This document shows, in pieces, positions 9,201 through 16,978 of a DNA stretch of 64,000 nt (positions within the stretch are counted from its first letter, which is position 1; each line of letters starts with the position of its first letter). Both the position numbers and the translations under genes were made by a program. Origin of the DNA: Thioclava arctica (GTDB taxonomy: Bacteria > Pseudomonadota > Alphaproteobacteria > Rhodobacterales > Rhodobacteraceae); assembly GCF_040892615.1 (NCBI RefSeq), contig NZ_JBFRYC010000002.1, positions 1 through 64,000 on the forward strand, given 5' to 3'. Under the pieces are notes generated by a model, which did not search any database, was not told the DNA's origin, and saw only the letters and a list, made by a program, of their open reading frames with translations.

Positions 9201-9351
9201 AGAATTCGCTTCTGAAAATGGGGCGGACCTGAATGCCATATTGCCCAAAATGAGCCCGCTGAACCCACAGTTCCGAAGTAAGAAGGCGACGGTGTTTGAG
9301 AAGATCTCCGCCTTTGTTGATAAGTTCAAAGGTGTCGGTGGCGAAGTATGA
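6250..9351 (+). CDS. hsdR: Type I restriction-modification endonuclease/translocase subunit HsdR
   Basis: Restriction and motor subunit, 1033 residues, close to EcoR124I HsdR (1038). The PD-(D/E)xK nuclease core is visible as D152, E166 and K168 (YDVTILVNG, QIELK); EcoR124I uses D151, E165 and K167. The following QxxxY motif is Q180-Y184. The superfamily-2 helicase motor has Walker A TTGSGKT (about 309-315), motif II DECH (about 409-412) and motif III FTGTP. The C-terminal part carries helical regions that bind the methyltransferase core. I placed the start at the ATG at 6250, which gives the family N-terminus; longer reading would run back into prrC in another frame. It is the last gene of the coupled operon. 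Confidence 0.97.
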   Translation: MVEQTKTIAESKNYIVLDKYERIEGAPNGYQSEDDLERELVEDLVDQGYEFRPDINSPQALLANVRAQLQELNGVTFSNEEWVRFVDTYLDRPSEGNIDKTRKIHDDYVHDFVFDDGHIQNIYLVDKRNKARNKLQVIKQFEQTGTHANRYDVTILVNGLPMVQIELKRRGVAIREAFNQIHRYSKESLNSDNSLYKFLQMFIISNGTDTRYFANTTKRDKNSFDFTMNWAKSDNGLIRDLKDFTATLMQKRTLLDVLLQYSVFDVSDTLLIMRPYQIAATERILWKIRSSYLAKTWCKPESGGFIWHTTGSGKTLTSFKAARLATELDFIDKVFFVVDRKDLDYQTMKEYQRFSPDSVNGSDSTAGLKRNLDKDDNKIIVTTIQKLNNLMKAEADLPVYGNQVVFIFDECHRSQFGEAQKNLKKKFKRFYQFGFTGTPIFPENALGAETTASVFGRELHSYVITDAIRDEKVLKFKVDYNDVRPQFKAIESEQDEKKLSAAENKQALLHPERIREVSQYILNNFRQKTHRLKAGNSGFNAMFAVSSVDAAKLYYEALNTLKVSGDKPLKIATIFSFAANEEQDAVGDIQDESFDVSAMNSSAKEFLNAAIKDYNAYFKTSFSVDGQGFQNYYRDLAKRVKSREVDLLIVVGMFLTGFDAPTMNTLFVDKNLRFHGLMQAFSRTNRIFDATKTFGNIVAFRDLEQATVDAITLFGDKNTKNVVLEKSYDEYMKGFQDQENGDVRRGFVDIVNELESRFPNPDEIDRESDKKAFAKLFGEYLRAENILRNYDEFAALQAFQSVNVNDAEAVERFKAQHYLNDDDLHEMEKIHLPPERKIQDYRSTYNDIRDWLRQEKNATDDEKSSIDWNDVVFEVDLLKSQEINLDYILELIFEKNKKSKDKAGLVEEARRAIRSSLGNRAKESLIVDFINQTDLDQLNDKASLIDAFFAFAREEQRRELGEIITSEDLNPEAAKRYIAVSVKREFASENGADLNAILPKMSPLNPQFRSKKATVFEKISAFVDKFKGVGGEV

Positions 9352-9582
9352 GTGCGGCGGTTAGCACAATGATAAGCATCGCTAACTTCTGAAACGTGCC
9401 AAAGACTCAGTAATTCACGGAGTGCCATGCAAAGTTGAAGCTACGAGCACAAGTTGGTTTCACCAGTGGAATTCTGGCTCATGTATTGTCGGCGTTGGAT
9501 AGAAGAACAAATTTGGCTTGCGCATTGCCTGTATGTCGGCCAACCTGCCTGAGGTCATTTAACTTTATATTTCAGAGAATTA

Positions 9583-11460
9583 ATGAGCCTTCATATCACC
9601 AAGATCTACATTCGGAATTTTCGCTCGGCGCTGAACCTGTCCCTGTCACCAGGTAAACTGGCCGTTCTGGTGGGCAAGAACGATTCGGGGAAGTCGAACG
9701 TCCTCCGAGCCCTTAACCTGTTCTTCAATGGCCGGACCATGCCCTCCAATGTTTTCGACTTCGAGATCGATCACAATGTGTTCCACAACCCTAATCAACG
9801 AGCCAAAGAAATTTCCATCAAGCTCGAAATCGAGATGCCCGAGACGTATAAGGCCACGAACGGCGACTTCGTGGTTTGGGAGCGTCGCTGGCGCTCCGAA
9901 GGGATGGTTCATGATGAATACTCTGGCCGGCGGCGGGTGGCTGGTCCACGCGGGGGCGCCAAGCTCGAAACAGTTGAAATCCCTAAAAAGTCTAACGCTC
10001 ATGCACTGTTGAGGCACATCAATTTCGTCTATGTGCCCGCAATCAAGGATCTGGAATACTTCTCAGAACTCCGTGCCAGCATTTACGACATCATTGCCGA
10101 GGTGGCCGACCGAGAATTTCGGAGCTCAAGCCAAGACTTCGAACAATCGATATCCCACCAACTCGAAGACCTGACGAACCAGATTACGGCGTCCCTCGGT
10201 TTCCGATCCCGCCTGGCACTGCCCAAGGACCTTAGCCATATTTTCGGAAGCCTCGATTTCCTGAGCGAAGGCCATGACATTTCGCTTGACGCACGGGGCG
10301 ACGGAATCAAGGCTAGACATATTCCCCTGATCCTCAAATTCATGGCAGACAAGAAGCGTGGCCTTCAGGTGCGGGGGGCGCAGCCGCACACGTTCATCTG
10401 GGGATACGAAGAGCCGGAGAACAATCTGGAACTGTCCAGTTGCGTAGAACTCGCCGACCAGTTTTGGGGCTTCATTGACCATGGGGTTTCCCAGATATTC
10501 CTGACCACGCATTCCCCAGTCTTCTACAACCTGCACCGCAAGCAGGAAGAAGGCGAGAGCCGAATATCCTGTCACCACATCTTCCGGGAGGCGGACGAGG
10601 AGGGAACAAAACAGGTTACCGAACTTGGCGATCTTGATGAGCGGATGGGGACCACGGCCCTGTTTGCACCTTTGGTGACGGAGTTGGAGGAAAGGGTGCG
10701 ACGCCAGGAACAAGCCCATGCCGAGGTAGAACAGTTAGGCCAGGCCAACCGCCGTAAAATCTTTGTTGAGGGCGTTTCCGACAGATTCATCATCGGCAAG
10801 GCCCTGAGCGTGTTTGCCGCTGAAAGGAATGCGGAGATCGATATTGAAACCAAAGACGGAGCTGGCATCAACTACGTCATCGACATGCTCCAATCTTGGC
10901 GGAGCCGTGCAAAGCACCATCCAGAACTACCCAGGGCTGCAGGTCTGCTGGACCTCGACCCAGAAGCAAAGACCGCCCTCAAGAACTGGAATGATGTCCC
11001 CGGCCATACTAAGTCGGCGAAGTGCTTCAAGCTGCCCACGCCACCGCATCTGTTTCCAGCGCTTCAGGCTGGGTTCCGGGTGCCAGTTGTTCTTGAATGC
11101 CTATATGATAAGGAGGCTTGGTTCTGGGCCGAAAGTCATGGGCATCTTAAAGACAGAAGTGTTCTCAGTGTGATCTCGAAGGAACTAAACAACCAGATCG
11201 TAAACGCCGAGACCACATTAGATGGCCACTTACACGATGACTGGGCGATCTTCGTAAAGAAGGAGTTCAAACAGGCGGGCAAGGGACCGATGGCCAGACA
11301 CTACGCGAACAAAACCGATGAAGATTTCCGTGCTCGGATGCCCTACATGGAGCACCTGATAGATGAGATTGTTGCCTACTTGTTTCCAGAGGAAGAGGAA
11401 GTCCAAGAACCGAATGGTGAGCCACCCGTGATAGCGTCCGCGGGGTTCAGGACGTTCTGA
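9583..11460 (+). CDS. OLD-like ATP-dependent nuclease (AAA/ABC ATPase plus TOPRIM), 3' end altered
   Basis: A 625-residue protein with an N-terminal SMC/ABC-type ATPase and a C-terminal TOPRIM-like domain, as in overcoming-lysogenization-defect (OLD) nucleases and related defence proteins. Visible are Walker A GKNDSGKS (31-38), a signature-like ARGDGIKA, a Walker B-like IWGYEEPENNLE and switch LTTHSP. The TOPRIM candidates are the Glu in FVEGVSDR and the DLD of LLDLDPEAK. It starts 231 bases after hsdR with no strong ribosome binding site and probably has its own promoter. Its last residues overlap, in another frame, sequence belonging to an IS256 transposase remnant, so the original C-terminus may have been lost. 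No UvrD-like partner (as in Gabija) is present. A defence role is inferred. Confidence 0.8.
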   Translation: MSLHITKIYIRNFRSALNLSLSPGKLAVLVGKNDSGKSNVLRALNLFFNGRTMPSNVFDFEIDHNVFHNPNQRAKEISIKLEIEMPETYKATNGDFVVWERRWRSEGMVHDEYSGRRRVAGPRGGAKLETVEIPKKSNAHALLRHINFVYVPAIKDLEYFSELRASIYDIIAEVADREFRSSSQDFEQSISHQLEDLTNQITASLGFRSRLALPKDLSHIFGSLDFLSEGHDISLDARGDGIKARHIPLILKFMADKKRGLQVRGAQPHTFIWGYEEPENNLELSSCVELADQFWGFIDHGVSQIFLTTHSPVFYNLHRKQEEGESRISCHHIFREADEEGTKQVTELGDLDERMGTTALFAPLVTELEERVRRQEQAHAEVEQLGQANRRKIFVEGVSDRFIIGKALSVFAAERNAEIDIETKDGAGINYVIDMLQSWRSRAKHHPELPRAAGLLDLDPEAKTALKNWNDVPGHTKSAKCFKLPTPPHLFPALQAGFRVPVVLECLYDKEAWFWAESHGHLKDRSVLSVISKELNNQIVNAETTLDGHLHDDWAIFVKKEFKQAGKGPMARHYANKTDEDFRARMPYMEHLIDEIVAYLFPEEEEVQEPNGEPPVIASAGFRTF

Positions 11461-11735
11461 TCGCGGTCGTAGACGGGCTCAAGGGCTTCCCAAAGGCGAT
11501 CACCGCCGCCTCCCCAGACGCAACCGTCCAGACCTGCATCGTGCATCTAGTGCGCCATTCTCTGAACTTCTGCGCCTAGAAGGATCGCAAGACCGTGGCC
11601 GCCGATCTGCGCCTGATTTACGGCGCCCTGACGGCCGATCAGGCTGCCGCTGAGCTGGATGCCTTTGAGGAAAATGGGCCGGGAAATACGCCTCGATTGC
11701 CCCGGCATGGCGGCGGGCAACCAAAACCACGCTAG
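11436..11735 (+). pseudogene. IS256-family transposase fragment (internal stop and frameshift)
   Basis: In a frame different from the OLD-like gene, the sequence reads GVQDVLIAVVDGLKGFPKAI, DATVQTCIVHLVRHSLNF, then a TAG where relatives have a sense codon. It resumes with KDRKTVAADLRLIYGA and AAAELDAFEE. A one-base deletion then shifts the frame, after which WAGKYASIAPAWRRATKT can be read. This is the middle of an IS256-type (Transposase_mut) protein; both ends are missing. The first 25 bases are also coding in the OLD-like gene. Confidence 0.8.
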
Positions 11736-11746
11736 GTGCGAAAGCA

Positions 11747-11777
11747 AAGACGACAGAACCAAAAGTTCTGCCGTCTT
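11747..11777 (+). terminator. Strong stem-loop between the island and nrdJ
   Basis: AAGACGACAGAAC (11747-11759) pairs with GTTCTGCCGTCTT (11765-11777), a 13-bp stem with one mismatch and a short loop. It lacks a long T run, so it may be a weak or bidirectional terminator, or an end of the IS remnant. Confidence 0.45.
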
Positions 11778-11915
11778 CACAACTCGAGCAAAAAATCTCA
11801 GCAGTTTAAGGGGCGCTCAGAGTCGAAGAAGTATCTTGACACGCCCTGCGCAGGCTTATGCTTTCTTTTGCGCACTCATCTGCTTTTTCTGACTTTCATC
11901 TCCCCAAATCACCCT

Positions 11916-14426
11916 TCACCCGCATTTGCTATGCCCGCAATCGGCGCAAGTCATGCAGCCTTCGACCATGCGCATCGCGTAGCTGCCGCAGGAGGGGCAG
12001 GCTTTGCCGCGCGGGGCTTCGCCGACGATCATCTTCTCAGCCTCGGGGTCGGTTTTCAGGCCCATCCCCTCGCCCGCGATAAATCCGGTGGCGATCAGGT
12101 GGCGTTCAATCACGCCGCCGATGGCCGCCAGAATCGAGGGCACGTATTTGCCCGACATCCAGGCTCCGCCGCGAGGATCGAAGACGGCCTTGAGCTCTTC
12201 GACGACGAAGGACACATCTCCACCGCGCCGGAACACCGCCGAGATCATCCGCGTCAGCGCGACGGTCCAGGCGAAATGCTCCATGTTCTTGGAGTTGATA
12301 AACACCTCGAACGGGCGGCGATGACCGCCTTGGACGATGTCGTTGATCGTGATGTAGATCGCATGTTCTGAGCCGGGCCACTTGATCTTATAGGTCGCAC
12401 CTTCGAGTTCCGACGGGCGATCAAGCGGCTCCGAAAGATAGACGACATCCCCGTGAGGCGTCATCGGCTCGCCCATCGATTTCGCTAGCACTTCCGGCCC
12501 ACTGCTTGCCGACGCCAGACCTAGATCTTTCGAAAGCCAAATCTCAGTAACATCGAAGCAAGCAGCTATCTTGCGCAGCAACTCCGTCCCCGCGAATCCA
12601 TTGTTCTCGAGTCGATCCACTTCCCCAATTTCAATGCCGACTGCTTTCGCAAGTTGACCGCGGCTCCACCCTTTAAGCTCACGAGCTTCCTTGAGGTGGT
12701 CACCCCAAACCTGAACACTGGCTTGCTCCTTCTCCGACACGCTCAACACAGAGCCCGTCACATCGTTGGGGCGATAGGTCGTGCAGCCTTTGCAGCCGCT
12801 ATCCCACGCCTCCATATAGACCGATTTGAAATCCTCAAAGGCGATGTCTTCGGGGCAGTTGATGGTCTTGGAAATCGAGCTGTCGATCCATTTCTGCGCC
12901 GCCGCTTGCATGCGCACGTGATCAAGCGGGGCCAAGGTCTGGGCGTTGACGAAATAGTCGGGCAAAGGCGCGTCGCCTTTCAGGTCACGCCACATCTGCA
13001 CCGCGTAATCCACGACCTCTTCCTCGGTGCGTGAACCGTCGGGTTGCAGCACTTTGCGGGTGTAGGCATAGGCAAAGACCGGCTCGATCCCCGAGCTGAC
13101 ATTGCCCGCGTAAAGCGAGATCGTCCCGGTCGGCGCGATCGAGGTCAGCAGCGCATTACGGATGCCGTGCTTGGCAATCGCTGCGCGCACATCCTCGTCC
13201 ATTTGCATCATATTGCCCGAAGCGAGGTATTTCTTCGCGTCAAACAGCGGGAAGGCGCCCTTTTCTTTGGCCAGATCGACAGAGGCGAGATAAGACGCCC
13301 GCGCGATCTGCTTCATCCAAGCCTCGGTCTGCGCGGCTGCCTCGGGCGAGCCATAGCGCAACCCCAGCATCAAAAGCGCATCGGCCAAACCCGTCACACC
13401 AAGGCCAATCCGACGCTTGTTGCGCGCCTCTTCTTCTTGTTGGGGCAGCGGGAAGCGCGAGGCATCCACGACATTATCCATCATCCGGATCGCCAAGCGC
13501 ACGATCTCATCAAGCTTGGCGGGGTCGAGTTTCGCCGCGGGCTCGAACGGGTCGCTCACCAGCCGCGCAAGGTTGACCGAGCCCAAAAGACACGCGCCAT
13601 AGGGCGGCAAAGGTTGCTCGCCGCAGGGGTTGGTGGCCGCGATCTGTTCGCAATAGTTGAGGTTATTCATCGTGTTGATGCGGTCGATGAAGATCACACC
13701 GGGCTCGGCAAAATCATAGGTCGCGCGCATGATCTTGTTCCACAGATCGCGCGCATTCAGCGTGTGATAGACGCGGTCATTGAACGTCAATTCCCATGGG
13801 CCATCGGCCTTGACCGCCTCCATGAAAGCGTCGGTGATCAGCACGGACAGGTTGAACATCCGCAGCCGCGCCGAGTCCTGTTTGGCGGTGATGAACTGCT
13901 CAATATCGGGGTGATCGCAGCGCATCGTGGCCATCATCGCGCCGCGCCGCGAGCCGGCCGACATGATCGTGCGACACATCGCATCCCACACATCCATGAA
14001 CGACAGCGGCCCCGAGGCATCTGCCGCCACACCCTTCACCTCGGCGCCCTTGGGCCGGATCGTCGAGAAATCATAGCCGATTCCGCCGCCCTGCTGCATC
14101 GTCAGCGCCGCCTCTTTGAGCATGTCGAAAATCCCGCCCATATGATCGGGAATCGTGCCCATGACAAAGCAGTTAAACAAGGTGACCGAGCGCCCCGTCC
14201 CTGCCCCGGCGGTGATCCGACCTGCAGGCAGATATTTGAAATCTTCCAGCGCGTTATAGAATTTCTCTTCCCATTCGGCCGGGTCTTTCTCAACCACGGC
14301 AAGGGCGCGCGCGATACGCCGCCAGCTATCCTCGACCGTGCCGTCAATCGGCGTGCCGTCTTGCTCTTTGAAACGGTATTTCATGTCCCAAATCTGGCGT
14401 GCAATCGGGGCGGCAAAACGGGTCAT
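11916..14426 (-). CDS. nrdJ: Adenosylcobalamin-dependent (class II) ribonucleotide reductase, short form with embedded HTH-like segment
   Basis: Reduces ribonucleotides to deoxyribonucleotides in the cytoplasm using coenzyme B12; 836 residues from an ATG preceded by AGAAGGA. The (beta/alpha) barrel signatures are present: FNCFVMG, MQQGGGIGYDFS, SRRGAMMATM, and the active-site loop NPCGEQPLPPYGACLLG (N266, C268, E270). The redox-active tail has four cysteine pairs, CPSCG, CMTCADCG and KCG. Unusually, residues about 573-632 (VWGDHLKEARELKGW, QLAKAVGIEIGEVDRLENN, RKIAACFDVTEIWL) look like an XRE/Cro-type helix-turn-helix domain placed between the barrel and the conserved EPLDRPSELEGATYKIKWP region, where I expect only a short linker in relatives. 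That stretch also looks less GC-rich than its flanks. A second, larger class II enzyme lies at 47935-51606. Confidence 0.93.
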   Translation of the reverse strand: MTRFAAPIARQIWDMKYRFKEQDGTPIDGTVEDSWRRIARALAVVEKDPAEWEEKFYNALEDFKYLPAGRITAGAGTGRSVTLFNCFVMGTIPDHMGGIFDMLKEAALTMQQGGGIGYDFSTIRPKGAEVKGVAADASGPLSFMDVWDAMCRTIMSAGSRRGAMMATMRCDHPDIEQFITAKQDSARLRMFNLSVLITDAFMEAVKADGPWELTFNDRVYHTLNARDLWNKIMRATYDFAEPGVIFIDRINTMNNLNYCEQIAATNPCGEQPLPPYGACLLGSVNLARLVSDPFEPAAKLDPAKLDEIVRLAIRMMDNVVDASRFPLPQQEEEARNKRRIGLGVTGLADALLMLGLRYGSPEAAAQTEAWMKQIARASYLASVDLAKEKGAFPLFDAKKYLASGNMMQMDEDVRAAIAKHGIRNALLTSIAPTGTISLYAGNVSSGIEPVFAYAYTRKVLQPDGSRTEEEVVDYAVQMWRDLKGDAPLPDYFVNAQTLAPLDHVRMQAAAQKWIDSSISKTINCPEDIAFEDFKSVYMEAWDSGCKGCTTYRPNDVTGSVLSVSEKEQASVQVWGDHLKEARELKGWSRGQLAKAVGIEIGEVDRLENNGFAGTELLRKIAACFDVTEIWLSKDLGLASASSGPEVLAKSMGEPMTPHGDVVYLSEPLDRPSELEGATYKIKWPGSEHAIYITINDIVQGGHRRPFEVFINSKNMEHFAWTVALTRMISAVFRRGGDVSFVVEELKAVFDPRGGAWMSGKYVPSILAAIGGVIERHLIATGFIAGEGMGLKTDPEAEKMIVGEAPRGKACPSCGSYAMRMVEGCMTCADCGHSKCG

Positions 14427-14518
14427 GGGGCGTCCTTCTGGATGTTCGCGGATCAGGTGGAAGGCTGACAAGATACGCGCCACGCAATTGCGGGTCAACG
14501 CATTGCAAGCCACGTCCC

Positions 14519-14534
14519 ACGCTTTATATTGGGT
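14519..14534 (-). promoter_or_regulatory. Possible NrdR-like box in the nrdJ / DUF1489 divergent promoter
   Basis: Read on the minus strand, ACCCAATATAAAGCGT matches 12 of 16 positions of the NrdR consensus ACACAATATATTGTGT. It lies about 95 bases before the short nrdJ start. I see no good second box at the usual spacing, so this is weak. Confidence 0.25.
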
Positions 14535-14550
14535 GTAACCTGGGGGTGAC

Positions 14551-14973
14551 ATGGCCGATATGGTGCATCTGATCAAGCTATGCGTGGGCGCGGAAAAGGT
14601 CGAGGACCTGCTGGAATGGCAGGCAAGCCGTTATGGCAACGGCCCGGCCATGCATGTCACGCGGATGTGGCCCAAGCGCGGCGACGAGATCTTGAATGGC
14701 GGCTCGCTGTATTGGGTATTCAAGGGCGCGGTGCTGGCGCGTCAACGCGTATTGGAGCTGAGCGAAGTGATGGGCGCGGATGGGATCGTGCGCTGCGCCA
14801 TCGTGCTGGATCGCGAGGTGGTGCGCACCGAGGCGATGATGCGTCGCCCGTTCCAAGGCTGGCGCTATCTCGCCATCGACGACGCCCCGCGCGACCTGCC
14901 CAAGGGGCGCACCCGCGAAGAGGCCTTGCCGCGCGAATTGTCGGTCGCGCTGTCGGAAATCGGGCTGCGCTAG
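14551..14973 (+). CDS. DUF1489 family protein
   Basis: A 140-residue soluble protein of the alphaproteobacterial DUF1489 family, with the typical opening HLIKLCVGAEKVEDLLEWQ and the later RRPFQGWRYL and DAPRDLP segments. Function is unknown; there is no signal peptide or membrane segment. It is divergent from the short nrdJ. Its TAG stop is shared, through the palindrome CTAG at 14970-14973, with the convergent gene downstream. Confidence 0.88.
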   Translation: MADMVHLIKLCVGAEKVEDLLEWQASRYGNGPAMHVTRMWPKRGDEILNGGSLYWVFKGAVLARQRVLELSEVMGADGIVRCAIVLDREVVRTEAMMRRPFQGWRYLAIDDAPRDLPKGRTREEALPRELSVALSEIGLR

Positions 14974-15293
14974 GCGGCCAGCCAGCGCTCCGCCTCTTGC
15001 GTTGCGCTAAAGACACGAAAACCCGCGCCCTCGCCCTGCATCGTCGCCTCGGGCATCATGTCATCGGGCACAACCAAGGCGCAGCGCGTGGCCTGACCGT
15101 CGCGACAGGCGCGTTGCACGCCGCCCACCAACTCGGCCATATAGCCATCAAACCGCGACGCCACCCGCACCAAAAGCCGATCCGTCGGGGCAACCATGCG
15201 GATCGCCTCGTTCACATCGCGCGACAACACGGTGCCAGAGACGTCCAAACCGGTAATACCGGCGGGACACGCAGTCATTCTCTCGATCATCAC
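14970..15293 (-). CDS. Small SpoIIAA/STAS-like (SEC14-like) protein
   Basis: A 107-residue soluble protein. The pattern, an early beta strand ending VSGTVLSRDVNEAIRMV, a middle RLLVRVASRFDGY and a final F-x3-EAxRWL motif (SATQEAERWLAA), resembles SpoIIAA-like STAS/SEC14 proteins (PF11964). No binding partner can be named. Its stop shares CTAG with DUF1489. Confidence 0.55.
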   Translation of the reverse strand: MMIERMTACPAGITGLDVSGTVLSRDVNEAIRMVAPTDRLLVRVASRFDGYMAELVGGVQRACRDGQATRCALVVPDDMMPEATMQGEGAGFRVFSATQEAERWLAA

Positions 15294-15368
15294 ACAACTC
15301 CTTGGAACAGCGCGCTCCTAGGGGCAACGCCGTGGGGGGCTGCGCGTTCCGTCACGATTGCGAGACAC

Positions 15369-16976
15369 TCAGCCGCGCAGCGTCTGAATGCGCGCAACAA
15401 GCTGGCGGGTGGAGCCGTCTTTATCCGCCCCGTCGCTTTGCCCCTCAAGCACCGGAGACAGCGCCAGCGCCAGTTCCTTGCCCAGCTCGACCCCCCATTG
15501 ATCAAAGCTGTTGATCCCCAGAATTACGCCCTCAACGAACACCCGATGCTCATAAAGCGCGACAATCCCGCCCAGCACCTCGGGGGTGAGTTTGGGATAA
15601 AGCAGCGTCGTTGAGGGACGCGACCCGGGGAAGACGCGGTGGCGTGCCTGACGCTCCAGCTCTGCCCCCTCAAGCCCCTTTTTACGCATGATTTCCGTCG
15701 CTTCTGCAAGCGATCGCCCGCGCATCAACGCCTCGGATTGCGCCAGACAATTGGCCATCAAAAGCATATGCTGATGTGCCAGATCAGGTTCATGGCCCTC
15801 AGCGCCCAGCATGAATTCACATGGGATCACCCGCGTGCCCTGATGGATCAGCTGGTAAAACGCATGCTGGCCATTGGTGCCGGGCTCGCCCCAGACGACG
15901 GGGCCAGAATGGAATTCGAGATCCTTGCCATCCATGCTGACGCGTTTGCCGTTACTCTCCATCTCAAGCTGCTGAAGATAGGCGGGCAAGCGCGAGAGCC
16001 GCTGCTCATAGGGCAGCACCGCGCGGGTCGCGTAGCCGCAAAACTGGTTATGCCAGATCCCGACCAGAGCCAGCAGAACCGGTAGGTTTTCGGCGTAATC
16101 GGTTGTACGGAAATGGGCGTCCATCTCGGCCGCACCGTGCAGGAAATCGGCGAAATCCTCGGGCCCGATCGCAAGCATCAGCGATAGCCCGATCGGCCCC
16201 CACATCGAATAGCGCCCGCCCACCCAATCGGCAAAGCCAAAGACGCGCTCAGCGGCGATCCCGAAGGCGGCAGTCTTGTCCGCGGCGGTTGAGACGGCAG
16301 CGAATTGGGCGGCGGGTTGCGCAACCTTTTCGGCCATCCAACGCTTGGCGGTCTCAGCATTGGTCATCGTCTCGATCGTGGTGAAGGTCTTGGAGGCCAC
16401 GATCACCAGCGTCGTTTCAGGGTTCAGCCCCTTGAGTGTGTCATGAATATGCGCGCCATCGACGTTCGAGACGAAATGGCAGCGCGGCCCGTCGTGATAA
16501 GGCGCCAGCGCCAGTGTCGCCATCGCCGGACCCAGATCAGAGCCGCCGATGCCGATATTGACCACATCCGTGATCGCCCCGCCCTGCCCCACAAACCGCC
16601 CTTCCCGCACGTCGCGGCTGAACGCCACCATCCGGTCATAGGTCGCGCGGACCTCGGGCATCACGTCTTGACCGTCCAAGACCACCGACGCGTCGAGGTT
16701 GCGCAGCGCGGTGTGCAACACCGCGCGCCCCTCGGTTTCGTTGATCTTGGCTCCAGTGAACATCGCCTCGGCGCGTGCCTGCACATTGCAATCAGCAGCG
16801 AGTTTCACAAGTAGACCCAGCGTTTCAGCATCAATGTTCGTCTTGGAGAAATCGAGCATAAACGGCCCGAAGTCCCGGGTGAAACTGGCCGCTCGATTGT
16901 CATTATCGAACATTTCCGCGATTTTGCGGGATTTCACGGCCTCGGATTTTGCGATCAGATCTTGCCAGATAGTCAT
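15369..16976 (-). CDS. pgi: Glucose-6-phosphate isomerase
   Basis: Interconverts glucose 6-phosphate and fructose 6-phosphate; 535 residues, normal for the large bacterial family. The SIS-fold signature GIGGSDLGPAM, the family pattern GGRYSMWGPIGLSL and the catalytic-Glu loop MESNGK are all present. It is the last gene of a leftward operon zwf-pgl-pgi; only two bases separate it from pgl. In Rhodobacteraceae, which use the Entner-Doudoroff route, this enzyme feeds fructose 6-phosphate back into 6-phosphogluconate formation. Regulation is probably through the operator before zwf. Confidence 0.97.
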   Translation of the reverse strand: MTIWQDLIAKSEAVKSRKIAEMFDNDNRAASFTRDFGPFMLDFSKTNIDAETLGLLVKLAADCNVQARAEAMFTGAKINETEGRAVLHTALRNLDASVVLDGQDVMPEVRATYDRMVAFSRDVREGRFVGQGGAITDVVNIGIGGSDLGPAMATLALAPYHDGPRCHFVSNVDGAHIHDTLKGLNPETTLVIVASKTFTTIETMTNAETAKRWMAEKVAQPAAQFAAVSTAADKTAAFGIAAERVFGFADWVGGRYSMWGPIGLSLMLAIGPEDFADFLHGAAEMDAHFRTTDYAENLPVLLALVGIWHNQFCGYATRAVLPYEQRLSRLPAYLQQLEMESNGKRVSMDGKDLEFHSGPVVWGEPGTNGQHAFYQLIHQGTRVIPCEFMLGAEGHEPDLAHQHMLLMANCLAQSEALMRGRSLAEATEIMRKKGLEGAELERQARHRVFPGSRPSTTLLYPKLTPEVLGGIVALYEHRVFVEGVILGINSFDQWGVELGKELALALSPVLEGQSDGADKDGSTRQLVARIQTLRG

Positions 16977-16978
16977 GC

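Noticed and set aside
9583..11460. Gabija system
   Set aside because: The ATPase/TOPRIM protein resembles GajA in layout, but no UvrD-like helicase (GajB) gene follows.
11836..11862. Promoter TTGACA/TATGCT pointing right
   Set aside because: The spacer is only 15 bases and it would transcribe antisense into nrdJ. It may be a chance match or part of decayed IS DNA.
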